Shown in pieces: positions 35,441 through 43,106 of a stretch of DNA of 64,000 nucleotides. Each line of letters opens with the position of its first letter. Position 1 is the stretch's first letter. The position numbers were made by a program, and so were the translations under genes. Source of the DNA: Flavobacterium indicum GPTSA100-9 = DSM 17447 (GTDB lineage: Bacteria; Bacteroidota; Bacteroidia; Flavobacteriales; Flavobacteriaceae); the NCBI RefSeq assembly GCF_000455605.1, contig NC_017025.1, forward strand, positions 62,001 to 126,000. The letters are read 5' to 3'. A model generated the notes under the pieces. It had not been told where the DNA came from. It worked only from the letters and a program-made list of their open reading frames with translations, and made no database searches.

Positions 35441-36202
35441 TTGACGGTGCAAGGGAGAAGATGGTCTCCTTATAATTATTGTGTTGATAATCCAGTTTAC
35501 TTTATTGACCCTGATGGAATGAGAGTTGCTCCACCTGATATATACATTGATTCCAATACTGGAAGAAAACTTGGGCAAGATGGTGCATTAACAAATGACA
35601 TAAGGTCAATTTCTAGTGACGGTTTTAATGAAATTAGAGATGCAAATGGTGGCACGATTTCAAAGGAAGCAACTAAACAATTACAAGAGACTAGTTCGGT
35701 TGTGTGTATTGATGATGCTACAATTCAGCAAAATGCTCAAGATGCATCTAGAACAACAGAGGCTCAAGCCTTTATTGTGTATGATAGGGAAGCATCAGTG
35801 ATTATGTCAATAAGAGGAAAAGACGGAGTGGATGGCGAAGCAACAGTCCCTGGTACAGATACTGTTACTTTTCAAGGTAAAGTTACTGAGGGTATACTAA
35901 AAGATGGTAATAAGAAATATTTATTAATGGGTCAGATTCATGGACATAATGAATTACAAGATAAAAACTATATAAACATACCAGGGACATCTCCTGAAGA
36001 TAAAGGTGTTGCAAGTTCAAGAGGAATAAATATTTATGCGCTTGATTCTTATGGGCCACCTGCTGGTGCACAAGCTGATATACATAGTGTTAAGGCTGAT
36101 GGAACTGAAGCTATGTACATTGGTTCTACTGGTGTGTCGAATAATGCTTGTAATTTTAATTTTGGACTAGACTCTTTAAAAAGTTGGATGAATAAAAAAT
36201 AA
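35216..36202 (+). CDS. 5'-truncated RHS core protein with metallopeptidase-like toxin tip
   Basis: The frame opens at 35216 directly after a TAA, without a start codon; the first ATG is at 35324. It reads HYYPFGLKHQNYNIDRLDF and then the RHS core NGKELQDELGLNMYDYGMRY, WMNIDPL, WSPYNYCVDNPVYFIDPDG. The 220 residues after the DPDG motif are a tip domain with a JAMM-like motif, HGH (206-208 from the ATG) and SPED (223-226). This fits a JAB/DUF4329-type domain, although the spacing is longer than usual. The large body of an RHS protein is absent, so this is an orphan C-terminus that may act as a donor for recombination. A small lipoprotein gene follows after 6 bases. Confidence 0.8.
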   Translation, partial: NHYYPFGLKHQNYNIDRLDFDKFPETGVEIVPNDNPMYKYKYNGKELQDELGLNMYDYGMRYYDPSIVRWMNIDPLTVQGRRWSPYNYCVDNPVYFIDPDGMRVAPPDIYIDSNTGRKLGQDGALTNDIRSISSDGFNEIRDANGGTISKEATKQLQETSSVVCIDDATIQQNAQDASRTTEAQAFIVYDREASVIMSIRGKDGVDGEATVPGTDTVTFQGKVTEGILKDGNKKYLLMGQIHGHNELQDKNYINIPGTSPEDKGVASSRGINIYALDSYGPPAGAQADIHSVKADGTEAMYIGSTGVSNNACNFNFGLDSLKSWMNKK

Positions 36203-36208
36203 ATAAAT

Positions 36209-36703
36209 ATGAATAAAATCTTTTTAATAATTATAGCTAGTTTATCACTAGTTTCATGTAAGTCTTCAAAAATAAACGAAACTACTTACATACTACCTTT
36301 TAATGTAGAAAAAACATGTTATGAATATTTAAAATCGCATAATTTTGATGGAAATTATTTTTTTGTATTAGAAAATTATTCTAATGATATATCCATATTA
36401 AAAGTGATTAAGATTAAAGATATTAGTAATCAGTATTTTGGCTTTAAAAAAATAAATCAATGTAATTATTCAGTTTTGATAAATGATAAATATTATCCAT
36501 TAGTTTTTCAAACAGATTTAAAGTATGGGATTAAATTTTGTGATACAGATAGTTTCTTTGATATAAATTATCGAGAAAATAACGAAGTATGTTTTAAAAA
36601 CCCACCTACTACAATATATGAGTATTCAAAAATCTTTTATTTTAATAATAATGGTTACATTACTGATGAACATGGTAAATTGATTGGTAATGTCCCAAAT
36701 TAG
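36209..36703 (+). CDS. Small lipoprotein, putative immunity protein to the RHS tip
   Basis: A 164-residue protein with a lipobox (MNKIFLIIIASLSLVSC). The mature part is Tyr/Asn/Lys-rich with no recognised domain and ends ITDEHGKLIGNVPN. It lies 6 bases after the RHS tip, the normal position of an immunity gene. Its last codons and the 3' flank (TCCCAAATTAGGACATG) are shared with the lipoprotein gene ending at 38477. Confidence 0.55.
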   Translation: MNKIFLIIIASLSLVSCKSSKINETTYILPFNVEKTCYEYLKSHNFDGNYFFVLENYSNDISILKVIKIKDISNQYFGFKKINQCNYSVLINDKYYPLVFQTDLKYGIKFCDTDSFFDINYRENNEVCFKNPPTTIYEYSKIFYFNNNGYITDEHGKLIGNVPN

Positions 36704-36808
36704 GACATGTCTAATTCACAAACATAAATAACACTAAAACAGTAGCTAGAAAATATATATTATTAGTTTAGTTGCTGTTTTTTTGGAATAAATGTATGCT
36801 AAAACAAA
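36692..36808 (+). repeat. Gene-end repeat, copy A
   Basis: Runs from the last codons of the lipoprotein gene through AACACTAAAACAGTAGCTA and TTGCTGTTTTTTTGGAATAA to ATGTATGCTAAAACAAAAAA. Matches 38463-38589. The inverted CAGTAGCTA...TAGTTGCTG part may be a terminator. Confidence 0.8.
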
Positions 36809-37155
36809 AAATCCTAACCGTTGAAAAGTTAGGATTTTGTTTATAAAAAATTAAATTTGACAAACGTTCTTAAAATATTAGAAGAAACCGAAAGGTTCAT
36901 CGAACACTAATAAAATTATAAACTTGTGAGATAAAACCATTATTATCCCTTTGGGTTAAAACATCAGAATTATAATATTGACAGATTAGATTTTGATAAT
37001 TTCCCTAAAACAGGGGTTGAAATTGTTCCTACAGATAATCCAATGTACAAGTATAAATACAACGGTAAAGAATTACAAGATGAGATGGGGCTTAATATGT
37101 ATGATTATGGTGCAAGAAATTATGACCCAAGTATTGGTAGATGGATGAATATGGA
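36806..37155 (+). repeat. Long direct repeat, copy B (RHS core and upstream)
   Basis: Second copy of 35109-35440. Carries the same hairpin (36809-36837) and the same RHS core start. Confidence 0.85.
36809..36837 (+). terminator. Terminator-like hairpin, second copy
   Basis: AAATCCTAAC and GTTAGGATTT, 10-bp stem with a 9-base loop, followed by TGTTT. Confidence 0.55.
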
Positions 37156-37882
37156 TGAGTTAAGTGAAAAATATACTAGTTTTTCTTCATATAATTATTG
37201 TGTTAATAATCCGGCCAGAGTAATTGACCCAGATGGAAAACAAATTATTTATATAACAGAAGATGGTACAGAATATTATTACAAGAATAATAATTTTTAT
37301 AATAAGAGTACGAATGAAAGATATAAGTATAATTCAAAAAATGCAGATAGAACATTAAACTTGTTGCTTAAGTCATATAGAACTTTAGAATAATCTAATG
37401 ATAAGATTTTAAAAAACCAATTGCACACATTGGAAAAATCATCAAGAATTCATACAATTTATAATCAAGAAAATGATGATACTGGTAAATATAAAGACGA
37501 TAATAGAGTAGATACTATTTTGCCACCTTACGGAGAATATGATAAGCCTAGGTCAACTGAAACTTTTTATAATTTTACTGATGAAAAAATGAAAGCATTA
37601 GCGAAAGGTACTGATGATGGTAAAATATTTTATTTAGAGCTAGTTGTACACGAGATGAGACATTAATATGATTTTGAAATTGGAAATAATTTAGATTCAA
37701 AATCAATTCCAGATAAACAACAAGGGACAGCTAAAGACCCTGCGGAAATTAGAGCGACTAATAATCAAAATAGAGCTAGAGTACTTGAAGGTAGAATTCC
37801 TCAAACAACTTATGATGGGGAAAAGATTGACCCTAAAAAACTACAAAACCCGCCAAATAATTTAAATATAATTAAAAAATAA
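36935..37882 (+). pseudogene. RHS core fragment with HExxH toxin tip, broken by two in-frame stops
   Basis: One reading frame of about 315 codons, starting without an initiator after a TAA. It reads the RHS core (YYPFGLKHQNYN, NGKELQDEMGLNMYDYGARN, IGRWMNMDE, YNYCVNNPARVIDPDG), then a tip with HEMRH, followed by YDFEIGNNLDSKS, GTAKDPAEIRATNNQNRARV and a C-terminus ending NNLNIIKK. TAA codons at 37391-37393 and 37664-37666 interrupt it; the frame is otherwise open across both. HEMRH-x-YD fits an NleD/M91-like zinc peptidase toxin, with the second stop right after the zinc-binding His. The lipoprotein gene follows one base after the final stop. Confidence 0.75.
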
Positions 37883-37883
37883 T

Positions 37884-38477
37884 ATGAAATTAAAATTTTT
37901 GTTATTAGTATTTTTCTTTTTTCTTTTTTCATGTAATCAAGAAAATAAATCATATTCAAATAAGAATATTGATAAAATAAATCATATTCTACAAAAAGGG
38001 AATTTATATCAGAAAGGTCAAATTAGAAATTTTATAGTATTTGTAAAAACTGATAATATGATTGCTAAAACTGATATAGAATATTTAGAATTTTTATATT
38101 CTAAATATTACAATACAGAATTTCCAATTTTTAAAAATTATTTAGAAAAAGCACTCAATAATGATTTAATATTTAAATCAGAATTTTTTAAATCTTTTGA
38201 TGGTGTGTTATTTGTTTTTAATGATTCTTTTTTTAAAAATTATAGTATAAGTAATTTTAATGAATTTGTTGATAAATATTGTTATTCAAATGATGAAGAT
38301 ATATGTATTAAAAATGAATTATTAAAAACGAATAAGCAAGTATTGGAGTTTGCCTATTATTTAAACTTAAATGGTTATTATATGGAGAAATTTGATTTGA
38401 ATGACAAAAAATGTGTAGAAAAAATTGAAAAAGCAATTAATTTTAAAGTAGGTAATCTAAATTATTTCCCAAATTAG
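37884..38477 (+). CDS. Small lipoprotein, putative immunity protein
   Basis: A 197-residue protein with a lipobox (MKLKFLLLVFFFFLFSC). No domain recognised; Asn/Lys/Tyr-rich with a few Cys near the C-terminus (YCYSNDEDIC). Starts one base after the stop of the HExxH tip pseudogene and ends NYFPN within the shared gene-end repeat. Remains intact although its presumed toxin is broken. Confidence 0.55.
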   Translation: MKLKFLLLVFFFFLFSCNQENKSYSNKNIDKINHILQKGNLYQKGQIRNFIVFVKTDNMIAKTDIEYLEFLYSKYYNTEFPIFKNYLEKALNNDLIFKSEFFKSFDGVLFVFNDSFFKNYSISNFNEFVDKYCYSNDEDICIKNELLKTNKQVLEFAYYLNLNGYYMEKFDLNDKKCVEKIEKAINFKVGNLNYFPN

Positions 38478-38589
38478 GACATGGTGTACCTCACAAACCT
38501 AAAATAACACTAAAACAGTAGCTAAGAAAATATATATTATTTTTTAGTTGCTGTTTTTTTGGAATAAATGTATGCTAAAACAAAAAATC
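38463..38589 (+). repeat. Gene-end repeat, copy B
   Basis: Second copy of 36692-36808, from TTCCCAAATTAGGACATG to ATGTATGCTAAAACAAAAAA TC. After it the sequence switches directly to another toxin tip fragment instead of the terminator hairpin that follows copy A. Confidence 0.8.
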
Positions 38590-38667
38590 AGTACTGGAGG
38601 ATTTGCTCCAACCTTAAAAGCCAATCAAATATGGAATATAATGAATAATAATAAAATTAAAAGATAA
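38588..38667 (+). pseudogene. Short toxin-tip remnant
   Basis: A startless frame reading ISTGGFAPTLKANQIWNIMN and NNKIKR, then TAA at 38665-38667. It joins the gene-end repeat on the left and is 3 bases from the next lipoprotein gene. Too short to classify. Confidence 0.4.
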
Positions 38668-38670
38668 AAT

Positions 38671-39156
38671 ATGAAAAGATTTATTTTAATAATTGTTTTG
38701 TTTGTTGTTAGCTCATGTAGTCAAAATAAATTTTATTTAGAAATAACTAGATTAACAAAAAAGGAATTAAAGACTTATAATACATTTAAAACTCATTTAA
38801 AAAAGTCATATAAATACATTAAAAATAGTGATGAAATTGTTTTTTATAATCACAGTTTTGGTAATAGTTATAACGGACAAGAAGAAATTTTTAATTTGAT
38901 TTACGATATAAAAAATGAAAAATACTATTTAGGATGGATTGACCATAATAACAAATCAAATTTTGAGATAGTAAATGATTTAGAAGATACTATATTAAAA
39001 AAAAATATTAAATTATTTTTAAATAAGGATTTTATTAAGTTAAAAGAAAATATTGAGAACAGTGAAAAAGTGATGTCTATTTCATCGTTTGGTCATATCT
39101 ATTATTACATTAATACTGATTCAATAAGTAAATCATATAAGTTAAAAATTAAATAG
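38671..39156 (+). CDS. Small lipoprotein, putative immunity protein
   Basis: A 161-residue protein with a lipobox (MKRFILIIVLFVVSSC). The mature part has ELKTYNTFKTHLKKSYKYIK and GHIYYYINTDSISKSYKLK; no family recognised. It follows a toxin-tip remnant by three bases, the same layout as the neighbours. Paralogy with the other lipoproteins of the tract is not obvious beyond signal peptide and composition. Confidence 0.5.
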   Translation: MKRFILIIVLFVVSSCSQNKFYLEITRLTKKELKTYNTFKTHLKKSYKYIKNSDEIVFYNHSFGNSYNGQEEIFNLIYDIKNEKYYLGWIDHNNKSNFEIVNDLEDTILKKNIKLFLNKDFIKLKENIENSEKVMSISSFGHIYYYINTDSISKSYKLKIK

Positions 39157-39377
39157 GGTATTGGGTCGATACAACAGCAAATGGAGACAGAGCATATAGA
39201 AGTCATTTCGAAAAAAAATATGGAGAAAGTAGATTGCCTTCTAGTTTTGAAATTAGATTGTATCCAGTAAGATTTAGCCAATTTGCTAAAAAATTTAATG
39301 TTGAAAAAAATTGTCCAAATTATGGTAAATCAATCTTTTATACAGATGAAAAATATTGGCCTAATTATAATAAATAA
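39156..39377 (+). pseudogene. Toxin-tip remnant
   Basis: A startless open frame from the previous stop to TAA at 39375-39377. It reads GYWVDTTANGDRAYRSHFEK, KYGESRLPSSFEIRLYPVRF and ends SIFYTDEKYWPNYNK. Its end overlaps the start of the next lipoprotein gene. A C-terminal toxin piece is inferred from its place in the series. Confidence 0.45.
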
Positions 39378-39789
39378 AGCAGTTTTTTTTATTGTCTTTT
39401 TTTGTTTAATATTATCGTGTTCAAAAGAAGATAATCCAATAAACAAAAAAATAGTTGGCGTTAAATTGGATAAATTTATTAAAGACTCAAATTATCAAAC
39501 AATTAATAAACCAAAAAAAATTGTTCTTAATTTTTCAATACAAAAAAACGATACAGTTGTTTATTTTGAAAGAATTAGCCCTTATAAAAAAGATTTATAT
39601 TTAGGTTGTTTTGATTACAAAGGATTTAAAATTTTTGTTTATTCAAATTTTAAAAATCATATTAATAAATTTTATAATATAAATGGTATTTCTTTGCAAT
39701 GTGAAAAGGTATTATATAGAGAAATTGATTTAATATATAGGATGGATTATTTTATAAAAAATGATAGCTTAATACCTGTTTGGCAATAA
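39346..39789 (+). CDS. Small lipoprotein, putative immunity protein
   Basis: A 147-residue protein; ATG at 39346 gives a signal with lipobox LILSC (Cys about residue 25). Mature part KEDNPINKKIVGVKLDKFIK and on to YRMDYFIKNDSLIPVWQ; no family recognised. It overlaps the preceding tip remnant by about 30 bases, which would couple the two if the toxin gene were whole. Confidence 0.5.
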   Translation: MKNIGLIIINKAVFFIVFFCLILSCSKEDNPINKKIVGVKLDKFIKDSNYQTINKPKKIVLNFSIQKNDTVVYFERISPYKKDLYLGCFDYKGFKIFVYSNFKNHINKFYNINGISLQCEKVLYREIDLIYRMDYFIKNDSLIPVWQ

Positions 39790-39963
39790 TAACCCGATCT
39801 CTAAGATACCGCTGGGAATCCTTGCCAATTTTTCTTAAATTTACCGTTTAGGGAAATGAAATTCATCGAACACCAATAAAATAACTTCTTTGTAAGAGAA
39901 ACCATGATAGAGCAGCACAGCTACTCTTGAGATTACACAAACAGGTATAAGTTAAACCCCATC

Positions 39964-39988
39964 TGCGCAAAGTCTCCCGACTTTGAGC
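39964..39988. repeat. AAAGTC palindrome, copy 5
   Basis: TGCGCAAAGTC, TCCC, GACTTTGAGCT. Last member of the family in the window. Confidence 0.6.
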
Positions 39989-39994
39989 TAAACT

Positions 39995-40031
39995 ACAACA
40001 AGCCCTAACCAATAATGTTAGGGCTTGTTGT
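39995..40031. terminator. Perfect 15-bp hairpin
   Basis: ACAACAAGCCCTAAC pairs with GTTAGGGCTTGTTGT over all 15 bases, with a 7-base loop. The flanks have no long T run, so it may be a repeat end rather than a terminator. Confidence 0.5.
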
Positions 40032-40286
40032 ATAAATAATGTCAGTAAGTTGAGTGAATAGTAACACTATTGGTATTTCTATATAAATTATACTATGTCC
40101 TGTGTTAACTCTACAAGAACCCACTCTTACTAATTTGTAAACCAAGAGTATATAAAATATTAAACCCTAACTGTTAAAAGTTAAGGTTAAAATGTTTTAA
40201 TTATAAAACTAAGTGTTGAGTTAACTAAAGTTGTTAAAACTATTTTTGGTCATTATTAAAAAAGAAAATTTATTCAACAAAAATTT

Positions 40287-40718
40287 TTAATAGTAATATA
40301 TTTCTTGAGAGGAATTACAGTCTAAATTATAACTTGAATTGTTTTTAGTAATAACTGTTCCAAAATAATTACTATTTACAATAAATGTATAAGGGTTGTT
40401 TGAATTTGATACAATTGTGTTGGTGTTGAAATTACTTAATGGATGACATGTGTTACCAGCAACTATATAATAAACTATATTTTGCAAATTTTCAAAAACA
40501 ACTTTCCCATTGGCGTCTGTAGTTGCTGTTTGCAACAAATTTTCATCATTATTAGCGTCTTGTTCAGAGCTATATAGCTTTACTTCGGCATTAGGTAAAA
40601 CAATATTATTTTCGTCTTTTAACGTTATCTCTAATTGAGTTGGTTCTAGATTTTGAACTGATTCTGGGCTACAAGAGAATACAAATAGTAATAGAGTAAG
40701 TAGTTTTAAATATTTCAT
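40287..40718 (-). CDS. Lipoprotein with carboxypeptidase-regulatory-like (Ig) domain
   Basis: A 143-residue protein with a lipobox (MKYLKLLTLLLFVFSC). Residues about 28-80 form a beta-sandwich of the type found in carboxypeptidase D regulatory or SpaA-like domains: LEITLKDENNIVLPNAEVKL and TTDANGKVVFENL. The C-terminal third is Asn/Ser-rich with two Cys. Probably surface-exposed; ligand unknown. It is transcribed against the RHS tract. Confidence 0.65.
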   Translation of the reverse strand: MKYLKLLTLLLFVFSCSPESVQNLEPTQLEITLKDENNIVLPNAEVKLYSSEQDANNDENLLQTATTDANGKVVFENLQNIVYYIVAGNTCHPLSNFNTNTIVSNSNNPYTFIVNSNYFGTVITKNNSSYNLDCNSSQEIYYY

Positions 40719-40890
40719 ATTTATATCTTTTAATTGTGCTAAAAATAAGAATTTTTATAACAATAAATGTTCAAATACGTAAAATTTAAATCATCGATTT
40801 CTTGCAAACCTTTTTACTTGGTAAATAAAATATAAGATAAATATCTGGTACCTTAAAGCCTCTTGAAATTGATTTTTATAAATGATAAAC

Positions 40891-40918
40891 AAAAAAAGCC
40901 CAGTTTTCACTGAGCTTT
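40891..40918 (-). terminator. Terminator of tRNA-Leu
   Basis: On the minus strand AAAGCTCAGT GAAA ACTGGGCTTT followed by a T run, directly after the tRNA. Confidence 0.7.
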
Positions 40919-40919
40919 G

Positions 40920-40999
40920 TACCACGGGTGGGAATCGAACCCACACTCCGAAGAACACGAGTTTGAGTCGTGCGCGTCTACCAATTCCGCCACCATGGC
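40920..40999 (-). tRNA. tRNA-Leu (anticodon CAA)
   Basis: Minus strand GCCATGG acceptor pairing with CCGTGGT, D-arm GGCGGAATTGGTAGACGC, anticodon stem-loop CACGACTCAAACTCGTG with CAA, a variable arm (TTCTTCGGAGT) and TPsiC arm GTGGGTTCGATTCCCAC. CCA is not encoded. The position of the class II variable arm fits leucine. Confidence 0.93.
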
Positions 41000-41085
41000 T
41001 TATTTGTGTGTGCAAATATAGAAAACTTTATGAAAATAAACCGAAAAATAGTTAAAAAATTACTTTCAGAGTTCATTTTAATTAC

Positions 41086-41093
41086 TAACTTTG
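41086..41093 (+). promoter_or_regulatory. -7 promoter box for prs
   Basis: TAACTTTG, an exact TAnnTTTG match, 51 bases before the ATG, with TTTC about 19 bases upstream of it. Confidence 0.5.
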
Positions 41094-41144
41094 CACCCGA
41101 TTTACTCAACACAACACTAACTAACTACAAAACAACAATTTAAA

Positions 41145-42086
41145 ATGTCATACAACGAGCCGGAAGCAAAAATATTTGCATGTTCTCAAAGTGTGTACCT
41201 TGCGGAAAAAATCGCGAATCATTATGGCGTGCCGCTAGGTAAAGTAACGTTCTCAAAATATAGTGATGGTGAATTCCAACCTTCTTTTGAAGAGTCAATT
41301 CGCGGATTACGTGTATTCTTAGTTTGTTCCACTTTTCCAAGTGCCGATAATCTGATGGAATTATTGCTAATGATTGATGCCGCTAAAAGAGCGTCAGCCC
41401 GACATATTACAGCAGTAATCCCTTATTTTGGTTGGGCAAGACAAGATAGAAAAGACAAACCAAGGGTGCCAATAGGGGCTAAATTGGTGGCTAAATTATT
41501 AGAAACTGCAGGCGCTACGCGAATCATGACTATGGATTTACACGCCGACCAGATTCAAGGTTTCTTTGAAAAACCAGTAGATCATTTGTTTGCTTCTACT
41601 ATCTTTTTGCCTTATGTAAAAAGTTTAGGTTTAGAAAACTTAACGATTGCTTCTCCTGATATGGGGGGTTCTAAAAGAGCGTATGCGTACTCTAAGTTTT
41701 TAGAATCAGATGTGGTAATTTGTTACAAACAACGTAAGCAAGCCAATGTTATTGATACAATGGAGTTGATTGGTGAAGTGAAAGGAAGACACGTTATATT
41801 GGTTGACGATATGATAGATACAGGCGGTACATTAGCTAAAGCAGCTGATGTAATGATTGAAAAAGGGGCATTAAGTGTTCGTGCCATTTGTACACACGCC
41901 ATTTTATCGGGTGCTGCGTATGAAAAAATAGAGAACTCTAAATTAGAAGAATTAATCGTAACAGATTCCATTCCTTTAAAGAAAGAGTCAAACAAAATAA
42001 AAGTAGTGAGCTGTGCGCCATTATTTGCAGAAGTAATGCACATGGTTCAAAACAATAATTCCATTAGTGGAAAGTTTTTAATGTAA
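41145..42086 (+). CDS. prs: Ribose-phosphate pyrophosphokinase
   Basis: A 313-residue PRPP synthase, which makes 5-phosphoribosyl 1-diphosphate from ribose 5-phosphate and ATP for nucleotide, His and Trp synthesis. Visible motifs: KYSDGEFQPSFEESIRG, the ATP-flexible loop YFGWARQDRKDKPRVPIGAK, MDLHADQIQGFF, and the PRPP loop VILVDDMIDTGGTLAKAA. Length is normal. It is followed 24 bases later by rplY, the standard flavobacterial order. Confidence 0.96.
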   Translation: MSYNEPEAKIFACSQSVYLAEKIANHYGVPLGKVTFSKYSDGEFQPSFEESIRGLRVFLVCSTFPSADNLMELLLMIDAAKRASARHITAVIPYFGWARQDRKDKPRVPIGAKLVAKLLETAGATRIMTMDLHADQIQGFFEKPVDHLFASTIFLPYVKSLGLENLTIASPDMGGSKRAYAYSKFLESDVVICYKQRKQANVIDTMELIGEVKGRHVILVDDMIDTGGTLAKAADVMIEKGALSVRAICTHAILSGAAYEKIENSKLEELIVTDSIPLKKESNKIKVVSCAPLFAEVMHMVQNNNSISGKFLM

Positions 42087-42110
42087 TTTTTAATTTTTAA
42101 TTTATTTCTT

Positions 42111-42716
42111 ATGAAATCAATTACGATCAAAGGATCTGAAAGAGAAAGCGTAGGTAAAGTGTCTACTAAAGCCTTACGTAATGCTGGAATGGTTCCTTGC
42201 GTACTTTACGGAGGACAAAACCCAGTTCACTTTTCTGCTGAAGAAAAGTCATTTTCTAAATTAGTTTATACTCCAGAAGCTCACACTGTTGAGATTGATT
42301 TAGGTGGTAAAAAATTTAACGGTATTTTACAAGATATCCAGTTTCACCCAGTTTCTGACAAAATTATGCACATCGATTTTTATGAATTAGATGCGGCTAA
42401 AGAAGTTACTATGGAAGTACCTGTGAAATTCGTAGGTAACTCTAAAGGTGTTATGGCTGGTGGAGATTTACAAGTGAACCAACGTAAATTAAAAGTAAGA
42501 GCGTTACCTGCTAACTTACCTGATTTTGTTGAGGCTGATATTACTCCGTTAGACATGGGTAACAAATTATACGTTACTTCATTACCAGTGAACAACTTCA
42601 AAATTTTACACCCAGATAATACGGTTGTTTGTAAAGTGAAGATTTCTCGTGCGGCGATGAAAGCTGCTCAAGAAGCTGCAAAAGCAGAGAAAGCTGCAAA
42701 AGGAAAGAAAAAATAA
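42111..42716 (+). CDS. rplY: 50S ribosomal protein L25/general stress protein Ctc
   Basis: A 201-residue CTC-type L25 that binds 5S rRNA. The N-terminal L25 domain begins [20 protein letters not shown] with the [12 protein letters not shown] segment, followed by the C-terminal TL5-type beta domain and an Ala/Lys-rich tail. The gene follows prs and ends in a strong terminator, so the pair is probably one transcript. Confidence 0.95.
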   Translation: MKSITIKGSERESVGKVSTKALRNAGMVPCVLYGGQNPVHFSAEEKSFSKLVYTPEAHTVEIDLGGKKFNGILQDIQFHPVSDKIMHIDFYELDAAKEVTMEVPVKFVGNSKGVMAGGDLQVNQRKLKVRALPANLPDFVEADITPLDMGNKLYVTSLPVNNFKILHPDNTVVCKVKISRAAMKAAQEAAKAEKAAKGKKK

Positions 42717-42737
42717 TTTTCAATTTTCTTATATACA

Positions 42738-42767
42738 AAATCCCAATCGAAAGATTGGGATTTTTTT
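42738..42767 (+). terminator. Terminator of prs-rplY
   Basis: AAATCCCAATC GAAA GATTGGGATTT with a T run; the stem is 11 bp. Confidence 0.85.
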
Positions 42768-43072
42768 ATCTCTTAAACCTAGATTACGCATTAGAGGTTG
42801 TTATGAAAGGAAACGCAAAAAAAGGAATACGCACGGAACTATTTTCCTCAGATGTAATTTTACTTCGAGGATAAAAAATAGCGTGCTATTGCCAATGTGA
42901 AGTCCTTTTTGCAATAGATTAATTTGGGTTACATCTACTAAATGTCATGTATAGACAAGATGGGAGCTTTGTTTGAGCTCTTTTAAGGGCTGAGGTTTTC
43001 GAAGCCTTAAAAAGCGAGTGCGAACAGCTTGAGGGTTTTTCTTAATAGCACTAATTGTGTTCTCCTAAAAAT
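42768..43072. other. 305-bp intergenic region without a gene, several short inverted repeats
   Basis: No open frame of note on either strand. Contains ATAGCGTGCTAT (about 42878-42890), GAGCT...AGCTC (42964-42980) and AAGGGCTGAGG...GAAGCCTT just after it. It is less AT-rich in places than its surroundings. It may be a decayed interspersed repeat or a non-coding RNA; nothing decides it. Confidence 0.35.
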
Positions 43073-43098
43073 AAAAAAACTCGCCAATATGACGAGTT
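43073..43098 (-). terminator. Terminator of the cystathionine gamma-synthase-like gene
   Basis: On the minus strand AACTCGTCATATTGGCGAGTT followed by a run of T; 6-bp stem. Confidence 0.65.
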
Positions 43099-43106
43099 CT
43101 AGTGTT

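Larger units (their letters stand above)
39790..40286. other. Gene-free repeat-rich stretch closing the RHS tract
   Basis: Holds a decayed piece of the long RHS direct repeat (39854-39905, TTCATCGAACACCAATAAAA), an AAAGTC palindrome (39964-39988) and a strong hairpin (39995-40031). From there to 40286 I see no gene. Confidence 0.55.

Noticed and set aside
37391..37666. Genetic code change or recoding at TAA in the HExxH tip
   Set aside because: TAA ends normal genes throughout the window, and no recoding signal is visible; decay is the simpler reading.
40791..41015. 74-residue minus-strand open frame with an RBS-like upstream
   Set aside because: It runs through the tRNA-Leu gene and its terminator.
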